This document shows positions 1-6,029 of a stretch of 8,416 nucleotides of DNA, piece by piece. The position numbers and the translations under genes are program-made. The notes below the pieces were generated by a model that saw only the letters and a program-made list of their open reading frames with translations, was not told the DNA's origin and made no database searches. Every line of letters starts with the position of its first letter. Within the stretch, counting starts at the first letter, position 1. Source of the DNA: Candidatus Atribacteria bacterium (GTDB lineage: Bacteria; Atribacterota; Phoenicimicrobiia; Phoenicimicrobiales; Stramentimicrobiaceae). The DNA lies in NCBI GenBank assembly GCA_016934875.1, contig JAFGSC010000076.1, positions 1-8,416 of the forward strand, in the 5' to 3' direction.

Positions 1-1
1 A

Positions 2-118
2 GGTATCTATGACACCCATACGAATTTCAAATATTCTTTCCAAGAACGGGATTATCGAAATTTGATGAGAGAAAAAGCATACCGGGAAGAACAGAAAAAG
101 GTTAATCAAAGCAAATAA
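2..118 (+). CDS. C-terminal end of an unrecognised protein (5' end outside the window)
   Basis: An open frame enters from the left edge and runs for 38 codons to a TAA at 116-118. The visible tail reads GIYDTHTNF at its start and ends in a strongly charged stretch rich in Arg, Glu, Lys and Gln (RNLMREKAYREEQKK), as expected for a solvent-exposed C-terminal helix. I do not recognise the family and assign no function. The frame has no stop over its whole visible length, in sequence richer in GC than the spacers, and it stops about 95 bp before the next gene on the same strand. That makes a real gene end plausible, but an open frame this short could also be chance. If real, it may share a transcript with the NDK gene, as no terminator is visible between them. 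Confidence 0.45.
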   Translation, partial: GIYDTHTNFKYSFQERDYRNLMREKAYREEQKKVNQSK

Positions 119-213
119 AGACGTTATCATAAAGAGTGTACGATGAGAAAGAACAGTCAAGAGAGCACTTTAGCACAATTTTAAATCATAGAAAAAACAC
201 AGAGGCAATCCAA

Positions 214-741
214 ATGTTAGAAAGGACCTTAGTTTTAATTAAACCTGATGCGGTTCAAAGGGGATTGGTAGGAGAAATTATTTCCAGATTCGAAAGAATC
301 GGCTTGATTTTAGATGAGATGAAATTGTTAATTCCGGATGAGCAAATTGTAAAAAAACATTATCCCGATGATTTGAATTGGCTTAGAAATGCCGGGGGAA
401 AAACGATCGAAACCTATCAGAAATTTCAATTGAATCTTATGGATGATTTAGGCACAGTTGATGTGATAGAAATAGGGAAAATCATTAGAAAATGGCTGAT
501 TCAGCACCTTACTTCGGGTCCAACAATTGCCATGATTCTTAGTGGAAACCATGCTGTTGAAGTCACAAGAAAAATTGTTGGGAGCACAATACCTCTGTTT
601 GCTGAATTGGGTACGATAAGAGGGGATTTTTCAATCGATTCACCGGATTATTCGACTCCCCAAAAAAGAGTGCTAATGAATTTGGTTCATGCTTCAGAAT
701 CACTCAGTGAGGCAAATAGAGAGATAAATCTTTGGTTTTAA
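214..741 (+). CDS. ndk: Nucleoside diphosphate kinase, lengthened divergent type (175 aa)
   Basis: NDK moves the gamma-phosphate of ATP to other (d)NDPs through a phosphohistidine and balances cytoplasmic nucleotide pools. Numbering from Met at 214, the core is complete. LVLIKPDAVQRG (6-17) carries the nucleotide-binding Lys10. HY (49-50), Arg119 in AVEVTRKIVG, Thr125 and Arg136 in GTIRGDF are all present. NLVHASES (156-163) holds the catalytic His159. The end, REINLWF, is the usual NDK ending. The family is usually about 135-150 residues. The extra length lies between HYPDD and TSGP (about residues 51-100), which is roughly 25 residues longer than in classical NDK, plus a longer stretch before the catalytic His. 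The Met at 214 was chosen because AGAGG at 201-205 sits 8 bases upstream and family homology begins there. The frame is open back to a GTG at 136, but those residues look nothing like NDK. The ending ASES replaces the usual GSDS. Function is confident. The unusual subtype is from remembered family alignments. Confidence 0.93.
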   Translation: MLERTLVLIKPDAVQRGLVGEIISRFERIGLILDEMKLLIPDEQIVKKHYPDDLNWLRNAGGKTIETYQKFQLNLMDDLGTVDVIEIGKIIRKWLIQHLTSGPTIAMILSGNHAVEVTRKIVGSTIPLFAELGTIRGDFSIDSPDYSTPQKRVLMNLVHASESLSEANREINLWF

Positions 742-780
742 AAGAATGGCAGGATATTTTTTTACTGCATCTATTCTTAT

Positions 781-837
781 ATACCAGTGCCATCATCACA
801 TGAGCTGGTCTTGCGAGACCATTTTGAGATATGGTAT
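781..837 (+). other. Nested inverted repeats, possible structured RNA or 3' UTR element
   Basis: An inner hairpin TGGTCT-TGCG-AGACCA occupies 806-821. It has a perfect 6-bp stem capped by TGCG, which as RNA is a UNCG-type tetraloop. It lies inside an outer perfect pair, ATACCA (781-786) with TGGTAT (832-837). A competing pairing is possible between ACCAG (783-787) and CTGGT (805-809), which would break both other stems. Two ACCA and two TGGT copies thus allow alternative folds. It lies 40 bp after the NDK stop and 60 bp before the terminator, so it is probably transcribed as 3' UTR. I match it to no known RNA family. A role as leader, small RNA or plain mRNA stabiliser is speculation. Confidence 0.35.
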
Positions 838-899
838 TGATTGTTTATTCTTCACACTGTATTCAGTATTTATTGATTCATATTCACGTTGAAAAAGAT

Positions 900-961
900 A
901 AGGAATGCTTAGTTTGGGATTAAAAAAAGTCCAGAATGCTTCCTTATTTTTTTATTTTTTT
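900..961 (+). terminator. Rho-independent terminator downstream of the NDK gene
   Basis: The outer arms AAGGAA (900-905) and TTCCTT (940-945) are perfect complements. Further pairs continue inward, namely GC/GC, a GTTT/GAAT block with G-U pairs, and GGA/TCC around an A-rich loop. The stem is imperfect, with small bulges. It is followed at once by a long T-rich tract interrupted by single A residues (947-961). The order of stem then U-tract fits + strand termination of the NDK transcript, about 160 bp beyond its stop codon. Confidence 0.65.
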
Positions 962-1195
962 ATTCTTCAAGATAAAAAAGATTCCATTCCCTATAAAAAT
1001 TAAAGTCTAAATTTAATATAAACCTTATCATAAAAAAGTAATATAATAAGAAATATCCATGAAGTTCCCTCGGAAGAGCATTAAAAAATAGAACAGAGAT
1101 TTTACTTTTAAGTAAAAAGAAAACAATAGCGATATAAAATTTATAAATCTCGAATGGACGAAAATAGAGATCACACTGGTAAGGAGAAATCATGA

Positions 1196-1984
1196 ATGAA
1201 ACATGCGCAAGAAATTATTTCCAAAGAAAATTCAATCTATAGGATGATTAAGGGCTTAAAACAAAAGAAAATGCGTGAAAGTACTCAGTTATATTTATTA
1301 GAGGGCAGTAGACTCGTTGAAGAGGCCATAAGTAGAGGGGCAAAAATCAAATATGTCCTAATGGATGAAACGATAGAAAGCGAGTTAAAGTTGATCCAGA
1401 ATTACCAGACTTTAAGACTAGCCAATCAACTGTTTAAGGGAATTTCAGATACGGTTCATTCTCAGGGGATCATCGCTGTAGTTGAAAAAGAAGAAATACA
1501 GTTAGAAGGTCTCGTTCTTGATGAAAATCCTTTGATCGTTGTGCTGGATGGCATTCAGGATCCAGGAAATCTTGGTACGATGATCAGGACAAGCGCTGCG
1601 GCGAAAGCTACCGCTGTTTTATTAACGAAAGGAACGGTCGATTTATTTAACCCGAAGGTTATTCGATCTACGATGGGCTCGGTATTTCAGATACCCATTG
1701 TACGCAATATTGATGATGAAGCGATGATTCAATGGTTAAATGATCACTCGATTAATATTTTAGTGGCAGACTTAGAAAGTAAAGAGTATTACTTCTCGAT
1801 TAATTTAAAAGCACCTTTTGCTTTAGTCATTGGAAACGAAAACAAAGGGCCAAAGGAAATATGGAAGAATAGTGCTTTAAAAATAATTAAAATACCTATT
1901 TTAGGATCTACTGAATCATTAAATGCCTCTGTTGCTGCTGGAATTATTTTGTTCGATGCAGTACGCCAAAGACTCACTCATTAG
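1196..1984 (+). CDS. SpoU/TrmH-family RNA 2'-O-ribose methyltransferase
   Basis: The protein is predicted to transfer a methyl group from S-adenosylmethionine to a ribose 2'-OH in rRNA or tRNA. The family (trefoil-knot SPOUT) includes RlmB, TrmH and TsnR. At 262 residues it has the usual two-part build. Residues about 10-100 form the substrate-binding N-terminal domain (YLLEGSRLVEEAISRG), and about 112-258 form the catalytic domain. Motif 1 is LDGIQDPGNLGTMIRTS (117-133) with the conserved Asn125 and Arg131. Motif 2 is VIGNENKGP (211-219) with Glu215. Motif 3 is IPILGSTESLNASVAAG (233-249), the knot that binds the cofactor. VDLFNPKVIRSTMGS in the middle is typical of this subgroup. The ATG at 1196 follows AAGGAG (1181-1186) by 9 bases. 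Another ATG at 1192 is in a different frame and soon stops. In many Firmicutes a relative lies just before pheST, but no pheST follows here. The exact RNA target cannot be read from sequence. No terminator is visible after it. Confidence 0.93.
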   Translation: MKHAQEIISKENSIYRMIKGLKQKKMRESTQLYLLEGSRLVEEAISRGAKIKYVLMDETIESELKLIQNYQTLRLANQLFKGISDTVHSQGIIAVVEKEEIQLEGLVLDENPLIVVLDGIQDPGNLGTMIRTSAAAKATAVLLTKGTVDLFNPKVIRSTMGSVFQIPIVRNIDDEAMIQWLNDHSINILVADLESKEYYFSINLKAPFALVIGNENKGPKEIWKNSALKIIKIPILGSTESLNASVAAGIILFDAVRQRLTH

Positions 1985-2433
1985 TTCCCGAAATTTACTG
2001 ATTGTAGTAAAAAAAGAAGTTAGCTCATACTATCTAAATCCCGTAGATTAGGCAATAAAGATTAACTAGATAATTTAAACTGGACAGGAAGAAAACCAAA
2101 AAAGATTCAATAAAATATGTAAGATAAGAATAGAAAGTTATGGTAGAATGTAGAGAAAAGATATTATCTTAATCTATATTAAAAAAAGTAATAAAATAGT
2201 GAGTATTTAGACCTTTTATACTTGATTAATTACCAGCAAAATTTAAACTCCCGTTCTTTTATGTTAACCTAAGATTTTTTTTGACCACCCAAACAAATGA
2301 TCGCTTTCTTTCGATAAAGCTTTAGTAATATATCTTGTTTTTTATTTTTAACAAACATTTTTTTTTAATTAATTTTAGTAAATAAGATCGATCAAATTTT
2401 TTTAATATTTTAAGAAACAAAAAGGAGCTCTAA
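1985..2433. other. Long AT-rich spacer upstream of the acetate transport genes
   Basis: About 450 bp with no open frame that resembles a protein. An extended -10-like element TGGTAGAAT lies at 2141-2149, but it lacks a -35 box at the right distance. A small hairpin GCTTT-N8-AAAGC lies at 2303-2320, and a palindromic GATCGATC lies about 40 bp before the DUF485 start. The strong AAAGGAG at 2421-2427 belongs to that gene. I see no riboswitch, T-box, cre site or sigma-54 element. The size of the spacer suggests a regulated promoter for the transporter genes, but I cannot place it with confidence. Confidence 0.5.
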
Positions 2434-2718
2434 ATGAATATTAAGAAGTCAGATTCTGAAAATATGACTGCTTATAAGGTGAGAATTGGAATGTATATGA
2501 TTTTACTCTATGCACTCGTTTATTTTGGTTTTATAGTTATTAATATAAGCAATCCTTTTTTGATGGAAAGAATCATTTTCGGTGGTCTTAATCTGGCATT
2601 AGTCTATGGAATCGGACTAATAATATTCGCTTTGATTCTTGCTTTAATTTATAATAGCATGTGTTCAAAAAAAGAAGCTGAATTTAAAGATACTTTCTCG
2701 AAGAAAGGAGATAAGTGA
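2434..2718 (+). CDS. DUF485-family small membrane protein, partner of the acetate symporter (YjcH-like)
   Basis: A 94-residue protein with a short polar N-terminus, two predicted membrane helices (about 17-38 and 53-73) and a charged Lys/Glu-rich C-terminal tail. The second helix region FGGLNLALVYGIGLIIFALILALIYN has the Gly-Asn-Leu-Ala and Tyr-Gly pattern typical of DUF485. Members of this family (YjcH in E. coli) are usually encoded directly before an ActP-type symporter, as here. The role is not well defined, and an accessory or stabilising subunit of the carrier is the usual guess. AAAGGAG at 2421-2427 sits 6 bases before the ATG. The stop codon TGA (2716-2718) shares its last A with the ATG of the symporter, so translation of the two is probably coupled. 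Confidence 0.88.
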   Translation: MNIKKSDSENMTAYKVRIGMYMILLYALVYFGFIVINISNPFLMERIIFGGLNLALVYGIGLIIFALILALIYNSMCSKKEAEFKDTFSKKGDK

Positions 2719-4628
2719 TGGCATTTCTTCCAATTTTCATATTTGTTATTTTTGTAGGGACAGTTCTTTGGCTATCTTTTTACTTTGCAAAACAAACAAA
2801 GACTTCAAAAGGTTATTTTGCTGCACACGGACAGATACACTGGGTGGTAAATGGCATGGCTTTTGCAGGGGATTATCTCTCTGCAGCGTCTTTCTTGGGT
2901 ATCTGCGGAATGATTGCAACAGTGGGTTATGATGGATTTCTTTATTCCATAGGATACCTGGCCGGCTGGATGGTCGCACTATTTGTAGTAGCTGAGCCTA
3001 TGAAACGTTTGGGCAAATATACCTTTGCTGATATCCTTGATTTAAAGTTTGGCTCAAAAGCTATCCGTGTTACTGCCGGAATTAGCACATTGATAATTTC
3101 CATTTTTTATCTTATTCCTCAGATGGTAGGTGCCGGAGCTTTGGTCACGCCACTTTTTGGTTTTCCTCATTACGTAGGTGTTATTATGGTAGGTTTGATA
3201 GTAATTACAATAGTAGCTACCGCAGGGATGACATCTACAACTTATGTTCAATTTATTAAAGGATCCCTTTTAATCATTTTTTCAACAATTTTATGTATTT
3301 ATATATTTATCCAGGGTTTAAGTACCGAGCCCGATCAAGGTGGAAAGGTTTCTTTTTACCAATATTCCACGATTCAAGCAAAACTTCAGGAAGATGAAAT
3401 TACACCAGTAGATATCTCTTATGTTAAAGAGGGCGAAGTTACCAATAAAGAGAAAACATTTTTAAAGCTTTCAAAAGATGGTATTCAAACCTGGTGGCTC
3501 AAGGATATTGACCTAGAAGGTAATATTATCCTGAAGGAAACACAGTCTGAAGTTAGGAAATCTAGTGGTGAATTGCTTGTTAACGGAAACCCTGCCTCTG
3601 AGGAAAATCAGCTTCGTCAAGTTGGAAACCTTGAAAAGATCTGTAATCAAAGTGGCGAACAAGAAAAGACCGGAAGTATTAATCCTTTCGAGTTCCTATC
3701 ATATTTTACCAACAAAAACACCATAGCCAAGCGCTGGGAAAGTACTTCCCTTAAAGACGGAGAGGATAAAGTTATTATTTATTATCCAGTTGAAACACCT
3801 GGTAATAAGATATTACGACCTGGTTTACAATTTAAGGTAGAGGGTTCATTGTCTGAAAAGCTTGACTTTGTTTCTTTAATGCTTGCTTTGTTTTTCGGAA
3901 CAGCGGCTTTACCACATATTCTTATCCGTTACTTCACTGTAAAAACACCTGCAGATGCCAGGAAATCAACAATTGTAGCAATCGCCTCAATTGGTTTTTT
4001 CTACATACTTACTTTGTTTATGGGTTTAGGAGCGATGTCCAGTGGAGTACTTAATCTAACATCAAGCAATATGTCAGCTCCGCTTCTAGCGAAATCATTT
4101 GGAGTCTTTTTATTTTCAGCAATATCTGCCATTGCCTTTGCAACGGTTTTAGGTACAGTGAGTGGCCTTCTTGTGGCTGCAGCGGGTGCGGTTGCGCATG
4201 ATTTGCTTGGGACTTTTAGGAGTATACCAATGACAGATAGACAACAGGTTTTTGCTGGTAAAATTACTGCATTTAGTGTAGGAATAATCGCTATCATTCT
4301 TGGGATTCTTTTTAAGGGGATGAACGTTTCATTCTTAGTTGGGTTGGCATTTGCTATTGCTGCGTCAGCTAATTTGCCCGCTATTTTGATGGTTTTGTTT
4401 TGGAAGAAAACAACAGTCAAGGGCATTGTGGCTTCTATCATTGTTGGCGTTCTTACAGCTGTAGTAATGATTCTTCTGTCACCAAGTATGTATACCAGTT
4501 ACGGTCTTAATCCGGATATAGCACCTATACCTTTTAGCAATCCAGGAATTATTTCCATACCTTTAAGCTTTTTGACAATAGTAGTAGTATCTCTTTTAAC
4601 TCAAGAAAAAAATAATATTATTTCATAA
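2718..4628 (+). CDS. actP: ActP-type sodium:acetate (monocarboxylate) symporter with a long hydrophilic loop insert
   Basis: A 636-residue member of the sodium:solute symporter family (TC 2.A.21), acetate permease branch, expected to take up acetate or related short carboxylates with Na+. Family marks include GDYLSAASFLGICG (51-64), AEPMKRLGKYTFADILDLKFG (92-112), LIPQMVGAG (132-140), GTAALPHILIRYFT (394-407) and ATVLGTVSGLLVAAAGAVAHD (475-495). About 13 membrane helices are expected: six before residue 200 and the rest after 385. E. coli ActP has about 549 residues. The extra length sits in residues about 201-385, a hydrophilic, charged stretch between helices 6 and 7 that would face outside if the N-terminus is out. 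The ATG at 2718 was chosen because AAAGGAG (2704-2710) lies 7 bases upstream. A GTG at 2715 in the same frame is a less likely start. It overlaps the DUF485 gene by one base. Family is certain. Acetate as substrate is inferred from the DUF485 partner and subfamily motifs. Confidence 0.9.
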   Translation: MAFLPIFIFVIFVGTVLWLSFYFAKQTKTSKGYFAAHGQIHWVVNGMAFAGDYLSAASFLGICGMIATVGYDGFLYSIGYLAGWMVALFVVAEPMKRLGKYTFADILDLKFGSKAIRVTAGISTLIISIFYLIPQMVGAGALVTPLFGFPHYVGVIMVGLIVITIVATAGMTSTTYVQFIKGSLLIIFSTILCIYIFIQGLSTEPDQGGKVSFYQYSTIQAKLQEDEITPVDISYVKEGEVTNKEKTFLKLSKDGIQTWWLKDIDLEGNIILKETQSEVRKSSGELLVNGNPASEENQLRQVGNLEKICNQSGEQEKTGSINPFEFLSYFTNKNTIAKRWESTSLKDGEDKVIIYYPVETPGNKILRPGLQFKVEGSLSEKLDFVSLMLALFFGTAALPHILIRYFTVKTPADARKSTIVAIASIGFFYILTLFMGLGAMSSGVLNLTSSNMSAPLLAKSFGVFLFSAISAIAFATVLGTVSGLLVAAAGAVAHDLLGTFRSIPMTDRQQVFAGKITAFSVGIIAIILGILFKGMNVSFLVGLAFAIAASANLPAILMVLFWKKTTVKGIVASIIVGVLTAVVMILLSPSMYTSYGLNPDIAPIPFSNPGIISIPLSFLTIVVVSLLTQEKNNIIS

Positions 4629-5116
4629 AAATGTAGTCTTTTTAATAAATAAAAATTCAAAAAATCAATGTAATAAAGATTAGTTATCAAGAGAGATTCG
4701 ATTGAAGTACATAAATTTTTTTAATGTAATTTATAAAAATTAATATTCCAAAAAGTAAACAGAAGATAGTAATTAGAAATATACCTGTATAAACAATATT
4801 TAACAAAAAGACTTTGAAGTTAACAAGAGCTAAGCTTATTGTCAGTTAACTAGGAGAGATGTATAATATCATAAATAAATGATGAAATTGAAAATGATAC
4901 ATTCTACTTAGTCATGATAAATAGCAATCAAATCAATAAGAAATCTAAAGAAAAAGTCATCAATGGACTCAGTTTGGCAATAGAACAGATCTGATAAAAT
5001 GAAAGATATTTTTAGGAAAACATTATACTATATAGAGTAGATAATAGTATTTTAAGGGAAAAGATAAATTCTAAGACGATTCAGCTTGATTTATGGGAAT
5101 ATTCGAGGGGAATGAT
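4629..5116. other. Long AT-rich spacer with a promoter and untranslated leader for the B3/4 gene
   Basis: No terminator hairpin is obvious after the symporter. A strong promoter lies at 4839-4867 (separate entry), implying a leader of about 240 bases before the B3/4 start. Two palindromic GTTAAC copies (4819-4824 and 4845-4850) flank the -35 box. A 26-codon frame at 4914-4994 (it contains NKKSKEKVINGLSLAIEQI) loosely resembles the first helix of a TetR-type regulator, but it lacks a ribosome binding site and stops at once. It is either a gene remnant or chance. I see no T-box signature in the leader despite the tRNA-related gene downstream. Confidence 0.5.
4839..4867 (+). promoter_or_regulatory. 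Sigma-A/sigma-70-type promoter upstream of the B3/4 protein gene
   Basis: The -35 box TTGTCA (4839-4844, one mismatch to TTGACA) and a perfect -10 box TATAAT (4862-4867) are separated by exactly 17 bases. The upstream sequence is AT-rich. A palindromic GTTAAC begins right after the -35 box (4845-4850). A second copy lies 20 bases further upstream (4819-4824), so one regulator could cover the -35 region. Transcription should begin near 4874 and run into the B3/4 gene. The box match is seen directly. Activity and operator function are inferred. Confidence 0.65.
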
Positions 5117-5794
5117 ATGTTACAAATATCCAATGATTTAAAAAATGCCTATCCGGGTGGATGCATCGGGGCTATCATTTTAAAAAAGATTCAAGTCAAT
5201 CTTGCAGGAGAAACCAAACTTCAAGAGGAAAAGCTTAAGATAGAAGCTAATTTAAGAAATCAATACCTGGGCTATGCCCGTGCAGACCTTGCTCTTTTAG
5301 AACCCATCAAGGCATACATTGATTATTACAAACAGTTTAAAAAGACTTACCATGTTTTACTTCAACTTGAGTCACTCATTCATAAGAATAAATCAATACC
5401 TAGTATAAATCCTCTGGTTATGGTCATGTTTATGGCAGAATTGAAGAATTTTTTGCTTACCGCAGGTCATTCTCTAGATGCAATTCAATTTCCCATCACT
5501 GTTGATTTAGCCAAGGGTACTGAGCAATATAAGTTATTAAACGGAGAAGAAAAAACCTTAACCTCTGGAGATATGATGATGGCGGATAAGCTAGGAATTA
5601 TTTCGAGTATTATTTATGGCCCTGACAGTCGAACCAGGATTGGTCAGAATACCGAGGATATTATTTATACGGTATATGGACCCCCCGGTATTTCTGAAAT
5701 ACGATTAAGGCAACATTTGGATGATATCCATCATTACATCCAATTCATCACTCCGAACGTACTATTGGATGAATTCATGGTTTATCGGTTATGA
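5117..5794 (+). CDS. Free-standing B3/4-domain protein (PheRS beta editing-domain relative)
   Basis: A 225-residue protein without membrane helices or signal peptide. The C-terminal two thirds resemble the B3/4 domain that in the PheRS beta subunit hydrolyses wrongly made Tyr-tRNA(Phe). The block SINPLVMVMFMAELK (96-110), FPITVDLAKGTEQYKLLNG (125-143), TLTSGDMMMADKLGIISSI (147-165) and YGPDSRTRIGQNTEDIIYTVYGPPG (167-191) follows the domain's order. The N-terminal part (1-90) is charged and helical, with an Arg/Leu stretch (NLRNQYLGYARADLALLEPIKAYIDYYKQFKK). Stand-alone B3/4 proteins may edit mischarged tRNA in trans, but this is unproven for this type. ATG 5117 is preferred: GAGGGG (5105-5110) lies 6 bases upstream. 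An in-frame ATG at 5093 has no ribosome binding site and would only add 8 residues. The gene stands alone behind its own promoter, and no PheRS gene is in the window. A T-run follows the stop but without a good hairpin. The assignment rests on remembered motif order. Confidence 0.75.
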   Translation: MLQISNDLKNAYPGGCIGAIILKKIQVNLAGETKLQEEKLKIEANLRNQYLGYARADLALLEPIKAYIDYYKQFKKTYHVLLQLESLIHKNKSIPSINPLVMVMFMAELKNFLLTAGHSLDAIQFPITVDLAKGTEQYKLLNGEEKTLTSGDMMMADKLGIISSIIYGPDSRTRIGQNTEDIIYTVYGPPGISEIRLRQHLDDIHHYIQFITPNVLLDEFMVYRL

Positions 5795-5938
5795 ATTTTT
5801 TTTATTTTGTAACTTTATTATTTTTTTTTCGTATCATATAATAAAAAATAATTTTTAATAAATTAAATCGATATAATGATTCGCTTTATCATGTGATTAA
5901 AATGCAAATTCAGTAATAAGAAGAAGATCATAAATTAT

Positions 5939-6006
5939 AAGGAGGGGATAAAATCAGAGATTAGATAGGAGTAATGCTGTTTTCTGTAAAGATTGAATAT
6001 AAATAA
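5939..6006 (+). other. brnQ leader with unused ribosome-binding sequence and possible tiny ORF
   Basis: AAGGAGGGG at 5939-5947 is a very strong Shine-Dalgarno match, yet no ATG, GTG or TTG follows at the usual distance. Shortly after, AGGAG (5967-5971) precedes ATG at 5974, which opens a 10-codon frame (MLFSVKIEYK) ending with TAA at 6004-6006. The spacing of 2 bases is too short for efficient initiation, so translation is doubtful. Possible TATAAT boxes upstream (5837-5842, 5872-5877) lack clear -35 partners. It may be a leader peptide, a decayed gene start or chance. Confidence 0.25.
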
Positions 6007-6029
6007 AAATTAAAAAGGAGATGAAAAAA

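Larger units (their letters stand above)
742..1195. other. Intergenic region between NDK and the RNA methyltransferase: hairpins, terminator, then AT-rich spacer
   Basis: The first part (742-961) holds several possible hairpins and a rho-independent terminator, listed separately. The second part (962-1195) is very AT-rich. It includes a perfect palindrome TTTTACTT-TT-AAGTAAAA at 1100-1117, about 80 bp upstream of the methyltransferase start, which could be an operator or chance in AT-rich DNA. A TATAAT at 1042-1047 has no good -35 partner, so I do not call a promoter. An opposite-strand open frame at 960-1193 lacks a ribosome binding site, has AT-driven composition (many Phe, Leu, Tyr) and matches no family known to me. 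Confidence 0.6.

Noticed and set aside
136..213. N-terminal extension of NDK from GTG at 136
   Set aside because: No ribosome binding site at 136 and residues unlike NDK. ATG at 214 has AGAGG at good spacing and starts the family homology.
960..1193. 77-codon opposite-strand frame
   Set aside because: AT-driven Phe/Leu/Tyr-rich composition, no ribosome binding site before its ATG, overlap with the terminator tract, and no family resemblance.
2281..2310. TTGACC as a -35 box for the DUF485-ActP genes
   Set aside because: The hexamer is close to consensus, but no acceptable -10 follows at 16-18 bases.
4001..4441. 146-codon opposite-strand frame inside the symporter gene
   Set aside because: It is the complement of a well-supported coding region with clear ActP motifs. 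Its Ala/Ile/Lys-rich product looks like a shadow of membrane-helix codons.
4868..5116. T-box or other riboswitch in the B3/4 leader
   Set aside because: A tRNA-related gene made this worth checking, but there is no GGNACCGCG-type T-box sequence and no antiterminator/terminator pair before the start.
5769..5815. Terminator at the end of the B3/4 gene
   Set aside because: A T-run (from about 5796) is present, but the only nearby inverted repeats (ATGAATTCAT, ATCCAAT/ATTGGAT) lie inside the coding region and too far from it for a standard stem-loop terminator.
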